Assembly (NCBI GenBank): GCA_009617715.1
Contig: VTFK01000169.1
Location: 248,001 to 312,000, forward strand
Origin: Plectrocnemia conspersa
Taxonomy: Eukaryota > Arthropoda > Insecta > Trichoptera > Polycentropodidae
Length of the DNA: 64,000 nucleotides
Reading direction: 5' to 3'
Part shown: positions 38,521 to 51,955 of the stretch, in pieces
Layout of the letters: each line of letters begins with the position of its first letter
Position numbering within the stretch: the stretch's first letter is position 1
The notes under the pieces: model-generated
Told to the model about the DNA's origin: nothing
Databases searched by the model: none
The model's input: the letters and a program-made list of their open reading frames with translations, nothing else
Position numbers and translations under genes: made by a program

Positions 38521-41500
38521 CGATTCCATATCTGTATGTGACCGTAAATATGTGGTCCCCACACTTGGAATATAAAATTTAACAATTAGAGTGATATTAT
38601 AAATTGTCATGTTTTATTGACATGATTGGGTCATGACTAGGAATAAAAAAAAGCATAAAGTAAAATCATATATTACATCGAGTTCTCAACATGTTTTTAT
38701 AAAATTTTTGCATATTTATTTCTGGGAATAAATCTATCTTTACTAGATATGTAAAAAATGAAAAAAACATTTTTTTTATTAAAATGCTAACCTTTGATTG
38801 CTTGATTTTGTTTGTTTAGATTTATAATATATAATTTAACCTCTCTTCAGATATGTCTAAATTTGACCTAACTGTAGTTTAAATTTTTTAGTTGTTAATA
38901 AATATAACAATTTTATGTTAATTCGGTAATTGCTAAAATTTATTGAGACATTCATGTAATATAATTAATAAAATTAACAATTAAAAACAATCCATATACC
39001 AAAAATGCTATACATAAATAGAAATATTTAAATTATGCCTTACATATTTTTATTAAAAAAAAAGGTCTTAATAGCTCTCTCTACTTTTAAATCTAACCAA
39101 ATAATATGCTTTAAGAACAACGTCTCTAAAAAATAGGGTAATCACAAAAAACGTTACACGCATTACTGAAAAACGGTACAAGCATCATTAGTATCGTTAC
39201 ACACAAGTAGTTTTATGTGAGAAAAAATAAAAACGAAACTAATCTAGAAAAAGCTTATACTTTAAAATTATTTGTGGTTAATGAATATTGCATGTAAACT
39301 TATATACGTAATTATTAGAAAAAAATAATTTTGCAACTTTTAAGCGCAGTCGACAATGAAGTGAGTTTGGTGCATTATATAAAGTTTCGTAGCCAAATAC
39401 ATTAAGCTTTCGCAATGTCAAATGCAAAACTTGCGGTCAAATATATTCATATAGCAAAATTTATACAAATACACACACAACTATAATAGTGTAGTATGTA
39501 AAACATTCTGTTTAATTAAATTTTGAGTTATTTGATAAAATCTACACAATTATTTCAATGATTCATAGTTGTTTAGTTGTAATCAAAAATTTGAAGTGAA
39601 TCAATAGGGTTTTCAGACCATTATGTGAGGTTCTTTCTACAGTAGAGCTAATTCGCTCCTCCAACAACAATGACCAGCAATTCAAGAATAAATCTGCTGG
39701 TCGGGCACTTTCAATAGAAGTCTTTATAAAGAAAATTCACGTGGCGTGCACGGAAACACGAGCGTGTGTCGCAAAAGGGAATTTGATTTATTGTAACGCA
39801 AAGTTGATGTGACGTTTTGTCCATGTTGTAAAACAAAGGCACATTCGTGTCCTCTGTCTAAGATGAAATTACCTGTCCACGTGTTTCGAGACACGAATGG
39901 ATACCTGGGCGATACAAAAGTAAACAATCATGACTTTCTATATATATTTTTTGACTTCAACTATTTACTAAATAAAACTATTATTGTATCACTATAAATT
40001 AAAATTATAAACACATACATATATATATATTAGTTACTTGAAAAAAATGTACAGTTTATTGCGTATATCCTGTACGCTATTCGTAATTTCCAGATCACTA
40101 CGTTTGATAAGGGAAAACCTTTACACGACAGGGTGACCGGGGGTGTGCTGCAACGGAACACAGATAAATTCATGGCGTCAATCAGGCGATGGCCACAATA
40201 GGTTCAATATTTCACGGCTAGACCCCCCGGGTCCCTTCAAAGTCCAAACAAAGACAGAATTTCGCCATTCGCACAATAGACCGTTTCTCGCCGCGGCCTA
40301 GTCGACCGATGTATGTATACAGTAGTTTAGTTCGACGAAAGGTAACTACGTTACGTCCGAAAGATCCGGACCGTACTGATTACATATTGTTTCAGTGGAT
40401 GATGTTCCAGTTCAGCGGATACGGTTCAGCTGCTTGGAGACGTTCCAAGATTTCGATTTCTTTACTAGCACCCGACGTGTGCTCCGAATATAAAAAAGGA
40501 TAAAAAGCACAACCTAATCTAAATAATTTTTTTTTAGAAAAAATAAATCGATATCGTTATGCAGGATTTTAATTTTTTTGTAATAAAAAGTCGGATAAAT
40601 TTATAGTTAAAGCTTTGAATGAATTTTATATCTCGGTTATTTCAAAATGACTATATAATCTACTATATAATCATTAATGAGACGATTGTCGGATGCAAAA
40701 TGTAAACAAACAAGCTTTTTTTTATGAAAAATATTATTCATAATAAGAAATGCTCAGTGAATAATGTCACTTACGATCAGAAAATCTTTAATATTTACAA
40801 ATTTAGATAGCCATAGTCAATCCCGTAAATATATGTATTTCAACTACTATTTAGTGCATTTTGTAAGTTTTACACAATGAATGAAAATAATTTAATCAAT
40901 ATGCATCACTGGTTATGTTGAACGTCCCTAAATTGTATTAACTTTATCAACTGTATATATATACTATTTAAGCATCAATATCAAAGTCTCAGACATATTT
41001 TCATTTAGCTGAAAATAGAATTGGAGATGTTTGAAACTAAATTTCTCAATTGTGTTTCGTAATCGAATTGTAAACACACAGGGGCTCGTGATACATATGG
41101 CCATCTTCAATTTTCGTCACATACTTTCCGTGGACCCTGTGTTGATTTTTCACGTTGGGATAACTTTTTTGTAACGCTTCGTGTCGAATTTCTCAATTGC
41201 TTTTTCTTTATCAGATACATGTTTTTCTCGTGCGACACACACATAGAGCAAAACCCCTTTACGCGGTCTATTCTGTTTCTCGTGCACAGATACGAATTCT
41301 CAATAAGGGAATAGTATCGGAGAAAATATTTCCGATTGAAGAATGCGTATTGTCCTCGAAATAAAATTGGCATTCATTCATTCTTCTCGCACTACTTTTA
41401 TCCACTATACGTGCGGTTGCTTGAAAAATATCCTTTTTCCGAAGTACCTTCCAGCGATCGGAAATTCGGTAGATATATTATTTACAATATTTTTAAATAA

Positions 41501-43054
41501 AAAAAATCATTTAATTAATTATATATTTCAATTGAAATATTTAAAATATTTTAATGAATAAATGATAGCGTTGACATAATAATATGACTCTAGCAAAACA
41601 AGCTCGAATAAATATAGAAAGCATCTATTGTGAAAGCGTCTTTATATTTTAATAAATTAAAATAACATATTGAAAAATCTATGTATATTATATTAAAATA
41701 ATATATAAACGCTAATTACAATATTAAAAATAAAGAAAGAGACATACTTCAAATTCAGTACAAGCTGATATTCTGCTGACAAGATGATAATATAAAACTA
41801 AAAATACATAATAAGTTTAATAGTAATAATAAGTTGAAATAAATTAATGAAAAATACAAAAACTAATAATTCATGCTTTTATCTAGTTATGTGTTAGTTA
41901 TTATTAATCACTGTACCATTACAATTATTCTTTTAAAATAAGAAATAAATAAATTAAAATTTTCATTAAAATTAGTAGCAATAAGTTTAACAAAATTATT
42001 AAATATTATACTATATGAAAATGGAATATTTAATGTAATTCTATACCATACTATTTTCTTTCTGAAATTAAAATAAAAAAATAATATATCAGTGAGAATA
42101 TTACTTTACATATTTATTGCGATGCTTATTTTGAGCATGTAGCACATATTTAATATCAAAAGTTTAAAAAGAAGTTATAAAAGTTTACTTAAAAATTTTA
42201 TGGGCTCATATTTCATAATTTTTCAAAACTTCTTTATAGTTTGCACATTATTTTTTATTACCAAATTTAATTTTAGAATTATATATTATCATTTTACTAC
42301 CATACAGATTCTAAGATCACAAAAAAAATCTTCCTAACAAATCAGCTATTTATTAAATTAAAATCTATTATTATGTTTCTTACTTGCAATTATTGTATAG
42401 CGTCAATATTTGAACTGTAACACAATATACTATATTCTAAGAAACCCATTATGTTGTTCTTCCTTATTGATATTATCGAACAAACAAATTTTAACAATTG
42501 TATGTCTAAGTTTAAACGATACAAATTAATTATTATGCAAATTTAATACATATATATTTTAAATATAAAAAAAATGTTTATAAAATTTAATTTATGAATA
42601 TCTTTCAGGTAAGATTAGATTATTCTAAAGATGTGTTAAAATTTTGTAACTAAGCAATATAATCCTATATTTTATATGTTTGTTCTATTTACTAAATAAA
42701 TAAATAACGTTTATTAAGATATGGCATATAATATATATAAATTAAAAATTGACTAATTATGTATATGAATAAATAAAATACAAACATTAGCACGTATGCT
42801 TTATAAACGCCCACTACACTTTATCTACGCGCCGACATTCGACTTGGCAATTAATAGGTTATTTTTTTCGTTCACCCTTCCTTTGCTGTAGTGGTTAATA
42901 AATGTGCGGCAAAGCTTCGACTTGATGTCCGTTGGCGAGATAATTTATCTCATTGCCGGTAATCGCAGACTAAAGGCCCGCGGCGTTTGAAGATATATGT
43001 ACCACCCTTGAACAGGGATGCTGCCCACTAAATATCCTTCTAGGTGGCGGACGC

Positions 43055-43087
43055 CAGGGCCGGCTGCAGCCGGCGAATGCGGCCCTG
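43055..43087. repeat. Nested GC-rich palindromes
   Basis: GCCGGCTGCAGCCGGC (43059-43074) is a perfect 16-bp palindrome. Overlapping it, CAGGGCCG (43055-43062) and CGGCCCTG (43080-43087) form a perfect 8-bp inverted pair. The two structures share bases and cannot form at once. A further palindrome, GAGATAATTTATCTC, lies near 42940 in the same island. This may be a dense protein-binding site or an RNA switch-like hairpin. Confidence 0.7.
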
Positions 43088-46000
43088 ACGTTGAAAAGAA
43101 ATAATGGTCTGCCGCAAGGTTAAAAAGCTTTGCAATGTAGCGAAAGCTCGCAGTGCTGTAGCGGATGCATAGTTACACGGTTCCATGAGTTACAGTAAAA
43201 TAATAATAATATTTATTATATTACCAATTCACCTATTTCATAAGGTAATAATAATAATAGTTATAAATACAAGTTGATAATTTTAATATTACAGTTAATT
43301 CATAAATTGCTTCCTTAAAAATACCAAACGATGATACTACTTATTTTAAACTAATTTAATTTAATAAAAATATTATAAGACATTACATTGATATTTTAAT
43401 CGATTATTCGAATCAACGACATAATTTTTTGGAAAGCTCCTTGTTTGTATTTTACAAGTCCTCATTAGAAATTATTTTATTAAGAAAAATAAAAACATAA
43501 GCAATAATAAAACTACAAATTGTAACAAAAAAAAATATAATTTTTTTTCCAGGAAAAAACCACAGACCCCAAAATGTGCTTTTTTTTATATAATTACACA
43601 ACATAATGGCAAAAAAAATAAAACTTTTTATAATGATTATTTTATATTAATATTTTATTACAACTCGAATAAGCCACAATAAACTACGGTATGTGCTTGA
43701 TAAATGTTGTACACATAAACTTTTAAGTGAATCCTGAGAAAAACTTCCAATTGGAGATAACAAAAACCGTACAAAATGCCTGTCTATCGATATCTATCTA
43801 TTCACAACCAACTACTATAAAAATAAACAAATTGAAATTAAAAACTTTATTTGAAGCATAATATTACTTTATATATTTTAACTTATTTCCTTGAATCAAG
43901 AACTGAAATCACCGCTTTTAAAGCTTTTGAAAATAAATATTTTTTAATACAATTGATAATTGAATAAAAATACAAAGAATTACAACAAAAGAAAATCTTA
44001 AACAAAAGTTTTAAAAATTGGCAAAAACAAAATGAATTACTGGCTACAAATAAGACATGCTAATAAAATGAAATCAGTTCAACCTTTCAGATCTTCTGGG
44101 CCAGATCGCTCAAGAAAATATTGTCAAGGGACGCATTTAAAATTTGAAATTTATTTATGACTTCAGTATAATCATGTTACTAATGGGTCAATTATCACAC
44201 ACAAAAATCAATTACAGAATATTTTTAATTTATAAACATATATTTTCAATATCAGTGCATCAATATTTGGTTTAATAATGAAACAGTAGCGATGCAAATA
44301 GTATTTTAAAAATGCTTGTATAAAATATATTTTTAATAGACGGGATGTGAATGATTAATAATATTCTTAATGATTTTAAAGCTAATAGCTTAATATATTC
44401 GGGCTAGAAAATAAATGATTTCGATAACGTCATTTGATTATTAAAATCTAGTTTAAATATGAATTTTTAAACATTTGTTCTTGAAACGATAAATATAGAC
44501 ATTTCAGGTAGGCTTAGAAAACATCGCAATTTCACGAGCTTCGTGAATACGTAAAGATGTAAGCGAGTAACGAAACAATTCCCTTGGTAATAACATTGTT
44601 ATCATTAATATCACAAATACGTTTAATTATCAAGTTTTTATAGAATTGTTATTAAATTTTGGTTTTGACTTAAATATGAATTTCCGTATAATTTTTTTGG
44701 AGGTGAGTTTTGTATTACTGTTTACACGTTTTCATAACTGTGATGGAATTTAATTATTAAATTATTCATGTTTTTATTAGGTACAAATATGATAAAAATC
44801 CATTAATAATCATCAATACGTCCGATTCGTTTTAACATTTAATTATACATTGCTGAGTGATTCGGGTCGTGTTTAACATAAAATTGATTCTCGGAAGCTA
44901 ACGGCTTAAATTATCAATAATTAATTTTTAAATTTTGTTAGAATATTCATTTATATCGTGTAAACATAATTTTATTTACTTTACTCTCACACTCGCACAA
45001 CCTAATGAACACCATCGAAGCTTCGCTAGGGCGGAGTTGCAAAAATAAAATAGCATTATTCGAGAACAATAAATATGTTTAGGCATGGAAAAAATACGTT
45101 TGCGCCTTTGTTCCCAGCAGCAATAAACCGGTGATATGAAAAATTCCCGATGAAACGATTTTCGCGATTTTTTACGTACTTTTTCTTCGTACTTTTGACA
45201 GTGGCGTGGGGGTGTTCATTTATTGTCGTCGCAGGGGGTGGAAAGCCGCGACTATTTTTTTAATATAACACTAAGAAACACACCGAGCTCACAATTTCTC
45301 TCGTTTTGAATATATATTGCTTTGTTGCTTAACATTTTTATGACCAAAATATTTCTGGCGGGGATGTTGCTCGGGCGCTCGCAGTAAATTCCTGAGCCGC
45401 CCCTGCATAATTCTTTCTCGGGCGCCGAAATTCCCTCCGCCCCCGAAATTAAAGTTGTGGCGTGACGATGTAATCAAACCGTTTTATCTGACACTTTCGT
45501 TGCACACCACTACGACCAACCCTAGCCGACCTCTGCCGAAAAGACTAGCGTCGTTTAATTGCCTTTTTTTCGCTCTCAGGCTACTTTTTTAAATATATGG
45601 TTAATGTTTGTAATCTCAGTGGGAAATCTCTGGAAAAACTCGAGCGCCTATTATAACATCCAGAAATTTTCCCGCTCCGGGCGCTCCGGGAAACTTTTGT
45701 TATTATGCGGCCGACCAAGATAAACAAGTGGTTAAATTTGATTTTGTTAAAAGCCATTATGTGTTGTATGTAATTAATTAATGATACGTGCTTAATAAGC
45801 AATATTTTATACTAATTTGCAATCGAGGGTAAGCGTGAATCTGCATTGGCGAGTACAAAGGGTCAAGTAATTTAAATACTATAAGAACCACTATTAGCTA
45901 CGATAACAAGTAATGTTTTATAAACCAAAATTATGTTTTAAAAATAATAAATTTAATTTAAAATTATCAAGTTTGTAACAATAGTATATCCTTTTCATAT

Positions 46001-46129
46001 TTTTGCTCTTTTGATCACATACTAAATATGTATAACTTTATTTTATGGTTTTATTAGATAGTGAAGTAATATTTATACATACTATATATTTATTTATAGC
46101 AGCAATTAAAAGGAGACTTGAATATTTAT

Positions 46130-46960
46130 AAATATTTTTTCATGTCTCTTGATAAAACTACTGATGGCACATCAAAAGCTCGGTTAAATTATTGTCAGAT
46201 ATCTTACGATGATAAAGGTAAAATCAATGCCAATAAATACATCAAGGAACGAAATATGTAAGGTTGTTATATATACATTCTGTGACCTTAACATTGATAT
46301 GTCTAAAGTTGTATTATTGACCAATACAGTACGGATTATGGAAGCTATTGCACGTCCACTTTTTCCTTTTTATTGCATTATTTATCCAGAGGTGTTGTGT
46401 GCTAAATCAAGATTTATGCAATTAAATTATTAAATGTTAATTGAAACAATATTAGCTGCTCAAGTCCTTCACAAGCAAGATTTTTCAGCACTACAGGAAG
46501 TTGATGCAACCCATGGTTAGCTGCTGATTTTTATGATGTTAGGTGGTTGAGGCGAGAGAAAGTACTTGAGCGATCGTTGAGTGCTTTGAAGAAATCAAGA
46601 ATAAAGGATAATAACTTGTCAAACTTGCTTCAGTTCAATTATCATAAGTGGGTCGACACATTGATGTTTTTTTTACAGATTTCTCTGTTCGTATGAATTG
46701 AATGAAATTAAAATTTTTTGGTATTTTTTTTAATGTTATGCTTGGATACATAAAAGCTTTTAAAAGTAAACTAAAAAAATTTAAGCTAGATAGAAACTAC
46801 AACATATTAATATTTTCCTCGAGTAACAATGTATTTGAAGAAGGCCAGCACAACTGTACAAAATAAAATAGAGCCATTGCATCTAAAATACCAGTATTAT
46901 GTAAACTTGCAAACTGACCAGGTTGATAAAATTTGATTAATGTAGAAGCCTGGAACAGAC
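46130..46960 (+). mobile_element. hAT-type transposase fossil
   Basis: The frame from about 46142 reads MSLDKTTDGTSKARLNY, resembling the DE-TD catalytic-region start of hAT-like (GTF2IRD2/ZBED-type) transposases. After frame changes, FYDVRWLRREKVLERSLSAL (about 46530-46590) matches the strongly conserved VRWLSRGKVLER-type block of that group. Further on, YELNEIKIFW and YIKAFKSKLKKFKL (46700-46790) match the usual LNELN and IKAFK-KL segments, in the expected order. Stops and frameshifts make it a pseudogene. No terminal repeats were located. A block at 46960-47230 containing a DLDVLVPRN-like stretch may be part of it or another insertion. Confidence 0.6.
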
Positions 46961-49419
46961 CATTAAAATAATTAAGGATCTGGATGTATTAGTACCTCGG
47001 AATTAAAAGGTTTTTAATAAATGCAACTTGTAGAATTTCAAGGCGCAAGAGTTTTTGAACTTGAAGTTTACTGGAAAGAGTTTGTTTGGAGAATGGAAAA
47101 TAGAGCCACTACGAACAATAAACATGGAGTGCTTGGAACCGATTATAGGACACCTTGAGCGCCCTGAAAAATCTAGTGATGGCTTTTCTCACAATTCTTC
47201 TTTGATGTAAAACCTTATTCTTGACAACAAATAAAACTGAATTAATAAAATAAACTAACTGACTGATTAGGTTAGTAGTGCTTGCTTGGGTTTGCAGTAC
47301 ACAAAATACTATAATTAAAATTTTAAACCTTATTTCTACAAAAAAATAATTTTTAATACAATATTAGACTATACGTAAATTTGAAAGTATACATAAACTA
47401 CATTTCATACATATGTATATGGGCTTGTGATGTAAAGGTTTTTATATGATTTTTTTTATTTACGTGGCTATAGTCATTCTTCAACTGGGGCGAACTAAAT
47501 CATATTGTGTCTAAGTAGAGGTGAAGTTTTTTTTATTTTGTATGTTAGTATTATAATACTTTTAATTTTATAATTGTTAAATATTAGACACAAACCTGTT
47601 TTTTAGAGGGAATTTTATATGCAAGTAAATAAAGATACTGCAGTATCAGAAAACAATTTAAATTTAAAATAAATTAATTTATTAAAGATTTTTTATTTGT
47701 CATGTTTTCGTTTCGTAAGAATTTTATATAATTAGTTAAAAGAAATCATAGAGAATACTTAATATTATTACACAATCAATGAAAAAAATACGGATGAAAA
47801 GTGTTTCGCGATTAGTAACCGGCAGAAAATAAGTGAATCAATCAAGAACCATATAACAGGCATACATTACTATTTACCGCTGGCCAATATTTGATATTCA
47901 ATATTCAACGCTGAATATGTCACAAAGTAAAATAGTCAACGTCCATGGACTTTGTAATTCTGACAACTCTTACAGACAATTTGAATATTTATATCCTAGT
48001 ATAAATAATAAAATACAATAAAAATATATACAAAAATATTTTATTTATAACACCTACGGATTGTGTAGTATCACAAATCAACAATACAGTACAGATTTCT
48101 ATTTTTAATTAAAATAAAATTTTAATTTATTAATATTAATGAAGTTTCTATAGTTCTTCAAATAAAGCAACACCGCTCGTGTGCTATTTTAGTAAAATTT
48201 CCAAACGTAAATATTTCATTGATATCGGTTCACTTCGACGATAATATTTAGAGCAATCCAAAACTGTAATCCAGCCATTTGATAGGTTCTGACACGGCTG
48301 TCTCATGTAAAATGATTACGAACAGGGTATGGATACGTATTATAGTGCGCTCTCGCAATAATAATTCCAGGCCCATTATTCTGAGGCATTAGACATCGAG
48401 AGGCAAACTAAGCCTGGATAAATTCGACTCGAGGTAAACCTGACGAAACTCGGAGCCAAAACAGAAATGTGGATTAATAAGGAGACGCATTGACTTCAAT
48501 AATAAGGGTGAGTTTGGGTGTGTTGCAAACTGAGAAAACGTCACGTTTATTGCGGAACGCTCTTATTTATATCAACGAGGTTTGAGCGTGACGCACTTTC
48601 AATAAGTATATTTATTTAACGACACTAAATGAGATTTAATAACGTATGTAATCGTTAAATAAATAATAACCAAGCTATTAAAACGTCTTTAAATACATAC
48701 ATAGTATGTTGTAATACGTAAAACGTTAAAAACATATTTATTCTTGTGTTTCCAATATATAAATATGTGTATTTTCTACTTTGTTTATAAACTTTGTCGT
48801 CTTAACACTTTTTCTTTGACAGAAACTTTGCATACACTACAATTTTTTTTAAATAACCGTTTTTCACTACAGAATGTGAATCATATATATTAATATTACA
48901 CTACGGTAATTTTTGATTAAATTTGTTAAAAGTAAAAATACAATGAATTTATAAAAGTATCGTTTTCTTCTACATAAATAGGATTTTATAAGTTGCTAAT
49001 ATATAATGAAACAAATGACTTTCGAAGGCTGATTGTGACAGCCAAAAGTCATTATTTATTAGTCCACGTTAAATTAAATTGAGTTAAGGTTAAAGTTGTA
49101 AGGCGACTAATTAAGGAGAGGTACATAAGGATGATTTTAAAGTACGTCGTTTGGGTTCCTTGAAATTTGTCAATACTGTTTATATTATGTGGTGACATAA
49201 GTTAATGAATAGACAGTCAAAAATAAATTTATATTCAAAATGAAGCATAAACTAGGTAGCATAACATGGCTAAAAATATATCAAAAATGAAATATATCCT
49301 TATAAGTTTTAAATAGTTTCTGGAGAATAAGATTATCTCTAGTGAATATAAAAAAATCACCTAATTACATATCAACTAAATAGTTTGACAAAACATATGT
49401 AAGTGTACGGGTTTTTTAG
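46961..49419. other. Intron, no gene
   Basis: This is AT-rich intron. Positions 46961-47230 look like decayed coding sequence (short readable bits such as KIEPLRTINMECLEPII on the plus strand), but I cannot name a family. An island at about 48180-48610 is GC-richer and non-coding. Nothing else is recognisable. Confidence 0.45.
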
Positions 49420-50397
49420 TGTTAGATATAGAAAATGCTTGTAACATGGTTTAGCATGAAGGTATGATTTAAAAACTATACAAATGCAAAAGCTTTGACT
49501 ATGTACAACACTTAATACAATCATACCTCAGAAGTAAAAACTATGTTGTTTCACTTCATAATGAACACCCGACACCGCGTAAAATTCCAGCTGAAGTATC
49601 CCAGAAAAGTTAGCTCGAGTTGTTAATGTACATATGTATGTATGCTTACTATACAGCTATTTTAACAAGTGCTTAGGGTCTTAAACCAATTGCATATAAA
49701 TTAAAAAAAAATAAAACTTAAACTAATATTTTAATAGGTAAAAAATTAACATTACCCAAAATAAAATAAAATTTTCGAAAAGTAGTCAAACTTTTCCACC
49801 GTCTCACAAAAGTAAACAGGGCAATAATATAGACTAGAAATATAGCTTTTATTACCATGACTCTAAGTTTAAATTTATTAAACACATTTTGGAAGGAGTC
49901 TAAAGACAGATATTTAAAAAAAAGAGCGCGCTTACTACAAAATATAAAATCTTAATATACAAACAATAATGAGAATCATTTTAAACATATGGCAGTCCAG
50001 TTAAGACTTACAACAGTATTTTTTCTATATTGTAAGTAATCCGAAATAAAGCTATAAACATATTATAAAATTTACCTCTTTCAACAAATCTTAAAAAAAA
50101 AAATTACAATATCCCTTCAAATGCCAATAATCAAGTTTTGCTTCAGAGGCTAAAGAAAAAATATCGATGGTATTAGATCTTCAGCTAAATATAATTAAAA
50201 TAGTACTAACACATCGTTTTTTAATCTATTAATTTTTTCTTTCACTCAAATTGTGAAAGGTATTTTAGTTTGTTTTATTTTAAATTTATTTTATAATAAC
50301 TTATAACAAAATTGTAAACATGGAAATGAGTATAAACAAAAGATATTTATTATTATATATATAGTCGTATTTTTGTAAAATTTATTATGAACCATTG
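49420..50397 (+). mobile_element. Jockey-like LINE fossil: RT to 3' tail
   Basis: The plus-strand frame near 49425 reads DIENACNMV, a stop, then HEGMI, YVQHLIQSYLRSKNYVV and NEHPTPRKIPAEVSQ. This is the Jockey RT A-box region running to the VPQG block, with the catalytic Asp still readable. Around 49920-50020 a second block gives LTTKYKILIYKQ, then TYGSPVKTYNSI, matching the later L-KYK-LLYK / TYGSPVWS region. A tail beginning ATTGTAAACATGGAAATGAG at 50311 resembles the tails at 9552 and 28579. Several stops and deletions (the FADD region is not readable) make it dead. The order of parts over about 1 kb indicates one insertion. Confidence 0.72.
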
Positions 50398-51689
50398 CCC
50401 AAAATAAAAACAGTTTTCAAAAAGATCAAATCTAAATATTACAAAAATTTAAATATCCTTTATCCACGATATAGATCAATAACAAGTGCCGATGATGTCT
50501 GAGCAAATAGTTAGATAATTTGATTGGCTGGTAATTAAACAATAGTGTTCATATTTTAAAGGACGCTTCTTTATAATTAAACTTATTTGGGTGATGAAAT
50601 TATTTTTTATATCAAGGCTTTTAAAAGAGAAGTAATCTTTATAATTGTCTAAAGTTTAAAACACTATATTATAATAACTAAAAGTATATATTTGATTGGA
50701 TATGCATTAATATTTGAATACTTTAAAATTACTTAAGCTGCTTTAACGGCTAATGTGATATCTATTTATAATTGTAACAGCATATTCTTTATTGATTACA
50801 ATTCATTCTGCTGAATAATCCAAAATTCCTAATGTAAAATAGCCAACTTTTACACTCTCCGAAATAATTTATTATATTTTTATTCAAATGAAATAAAATG
50901 AGTGTTGTTAAAAGAGGTTTGGAATTGTATTTACATTCATTATATACATATAGTATAATGTTTTCATTGCCCTTAATGGTTCATCCATTATTAATGTAGT
51001 GGTTCACTCGACCCACGCTGAGCTATGCGTCAAATTAGTAAAGTCTTTCTGTCGGATGTTTAGCTTTTGTTTGACCGTTCGCGGTCAGTCACACAAACAA
51101 TCTTATACAACTTTGACCGACTATTTGCCAGTTTGCACTTTATGTGATGAGCAGCTCGTTTTTGCGGCCGAAGTACGAACAATGGCTGGCTGACGTGGTG
51201 AGGAACAGCGTGAAAAAGTTTCTGAATTACATGAATTAAACATGTTAACATACTCTATAAACATATACATATAATACATGTATTAAAAGATAATAATTTG
51301 AAATCAAAATATTTTATTGTTTGTGTGCCACCAATGTGCGATTTATATTTTAATACATTTGATTAGGGTTTGTTTGTTACAATTTTCTCAGCCAGACAAA
51401 ATTTACATGAATATGTATATCATTTTATTTATACTATGTTTGCTTTATTTATCGCAGCGCGTTGATTACGTTTGTATAGATCTGGGTATTTTTTGATAAT
51501 CAAAGTCAAAGAAGTATTCGTCGTTTCAAGTCTTAAATTACCTTCTTGCTAATCTATACTAACTTCTTGGCGCAATTTTGAGTTCAAATGATCATTCTAG
51601 GCAATTCCTTGTTTTAGGCCTTTTCAAAGTGAACAAGGTAGTACATAGAATGGAAGTCTAGCGTTAAATCTCCAAGATTAAATTTAATA

Positions 51690-51955
51690 GATACATTTTG
51701 GAACTTCACTCTTAAGTGCTTGCAGCCATTGCACCCAAACCCTACTACAAAAGCGCGCTTATTACAACAAATTAAATCTCATTATACAAACAATTGATGA
51801 GACTCATTTCAACACATGGCAGTCCAGTGTGGAGTTACAACAGTATTCTTATTTTTTATAAATTATAAGTCATTCATAATAAAAAATAAATATTTAATTG
51901 AGAGAGCGCGCTTACAACAGAAAAATATAATCTTATTTCATAAATAATTAATTAT
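51690..51955 (+). mobile_element. Second copy of the Jockey-like RT fragment
   Basis: AGCGCGCTTATTACAACAAA onward at 51750-51870 is clearly similar to 49925-50025 and reads YKQLMRLISTHGSPVWSYNSI, a less damaged version of the same block, with intact SPVW. Upstream, ACATTTTGGAA is also shared. A third, shorter match (GAGCGCGCTTACAACAGAAA) starts at about 51902. It is in the same orientation as the neighbouring fossil, so it is either a separate insertion or a duplicated segment. Confidence 0.65.

Larger units (their letters stand above)
26339..46129. other. Large Side-family intron, 3' part (minus-strand sense)
   Basis: This is part of the 34,603-bp intron (26339-60941). It is AT-rich, with higher-GC non-coding blocks at about 26960-27390, 29100-29560, 32760-33060, 34960-35130, 35570-36250, 37840-38530, 39620-39930, 40060-40490, 41080-41470, 42790-43190 and 44990-45720. 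Several hold short palindromes, CCCGGGG (31549, 35796; reverse at 40225) or E2F-like TTTCCCGC strings (near 32926 and 45668). No coding gene is recognised besides the small elements listed separately. A minus-strand open frame at 32364-32573, containing KVIYSDEPNFE, faintly recalls a Tc1-type transposase, but too weakly to call. Confidence 0.5.
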
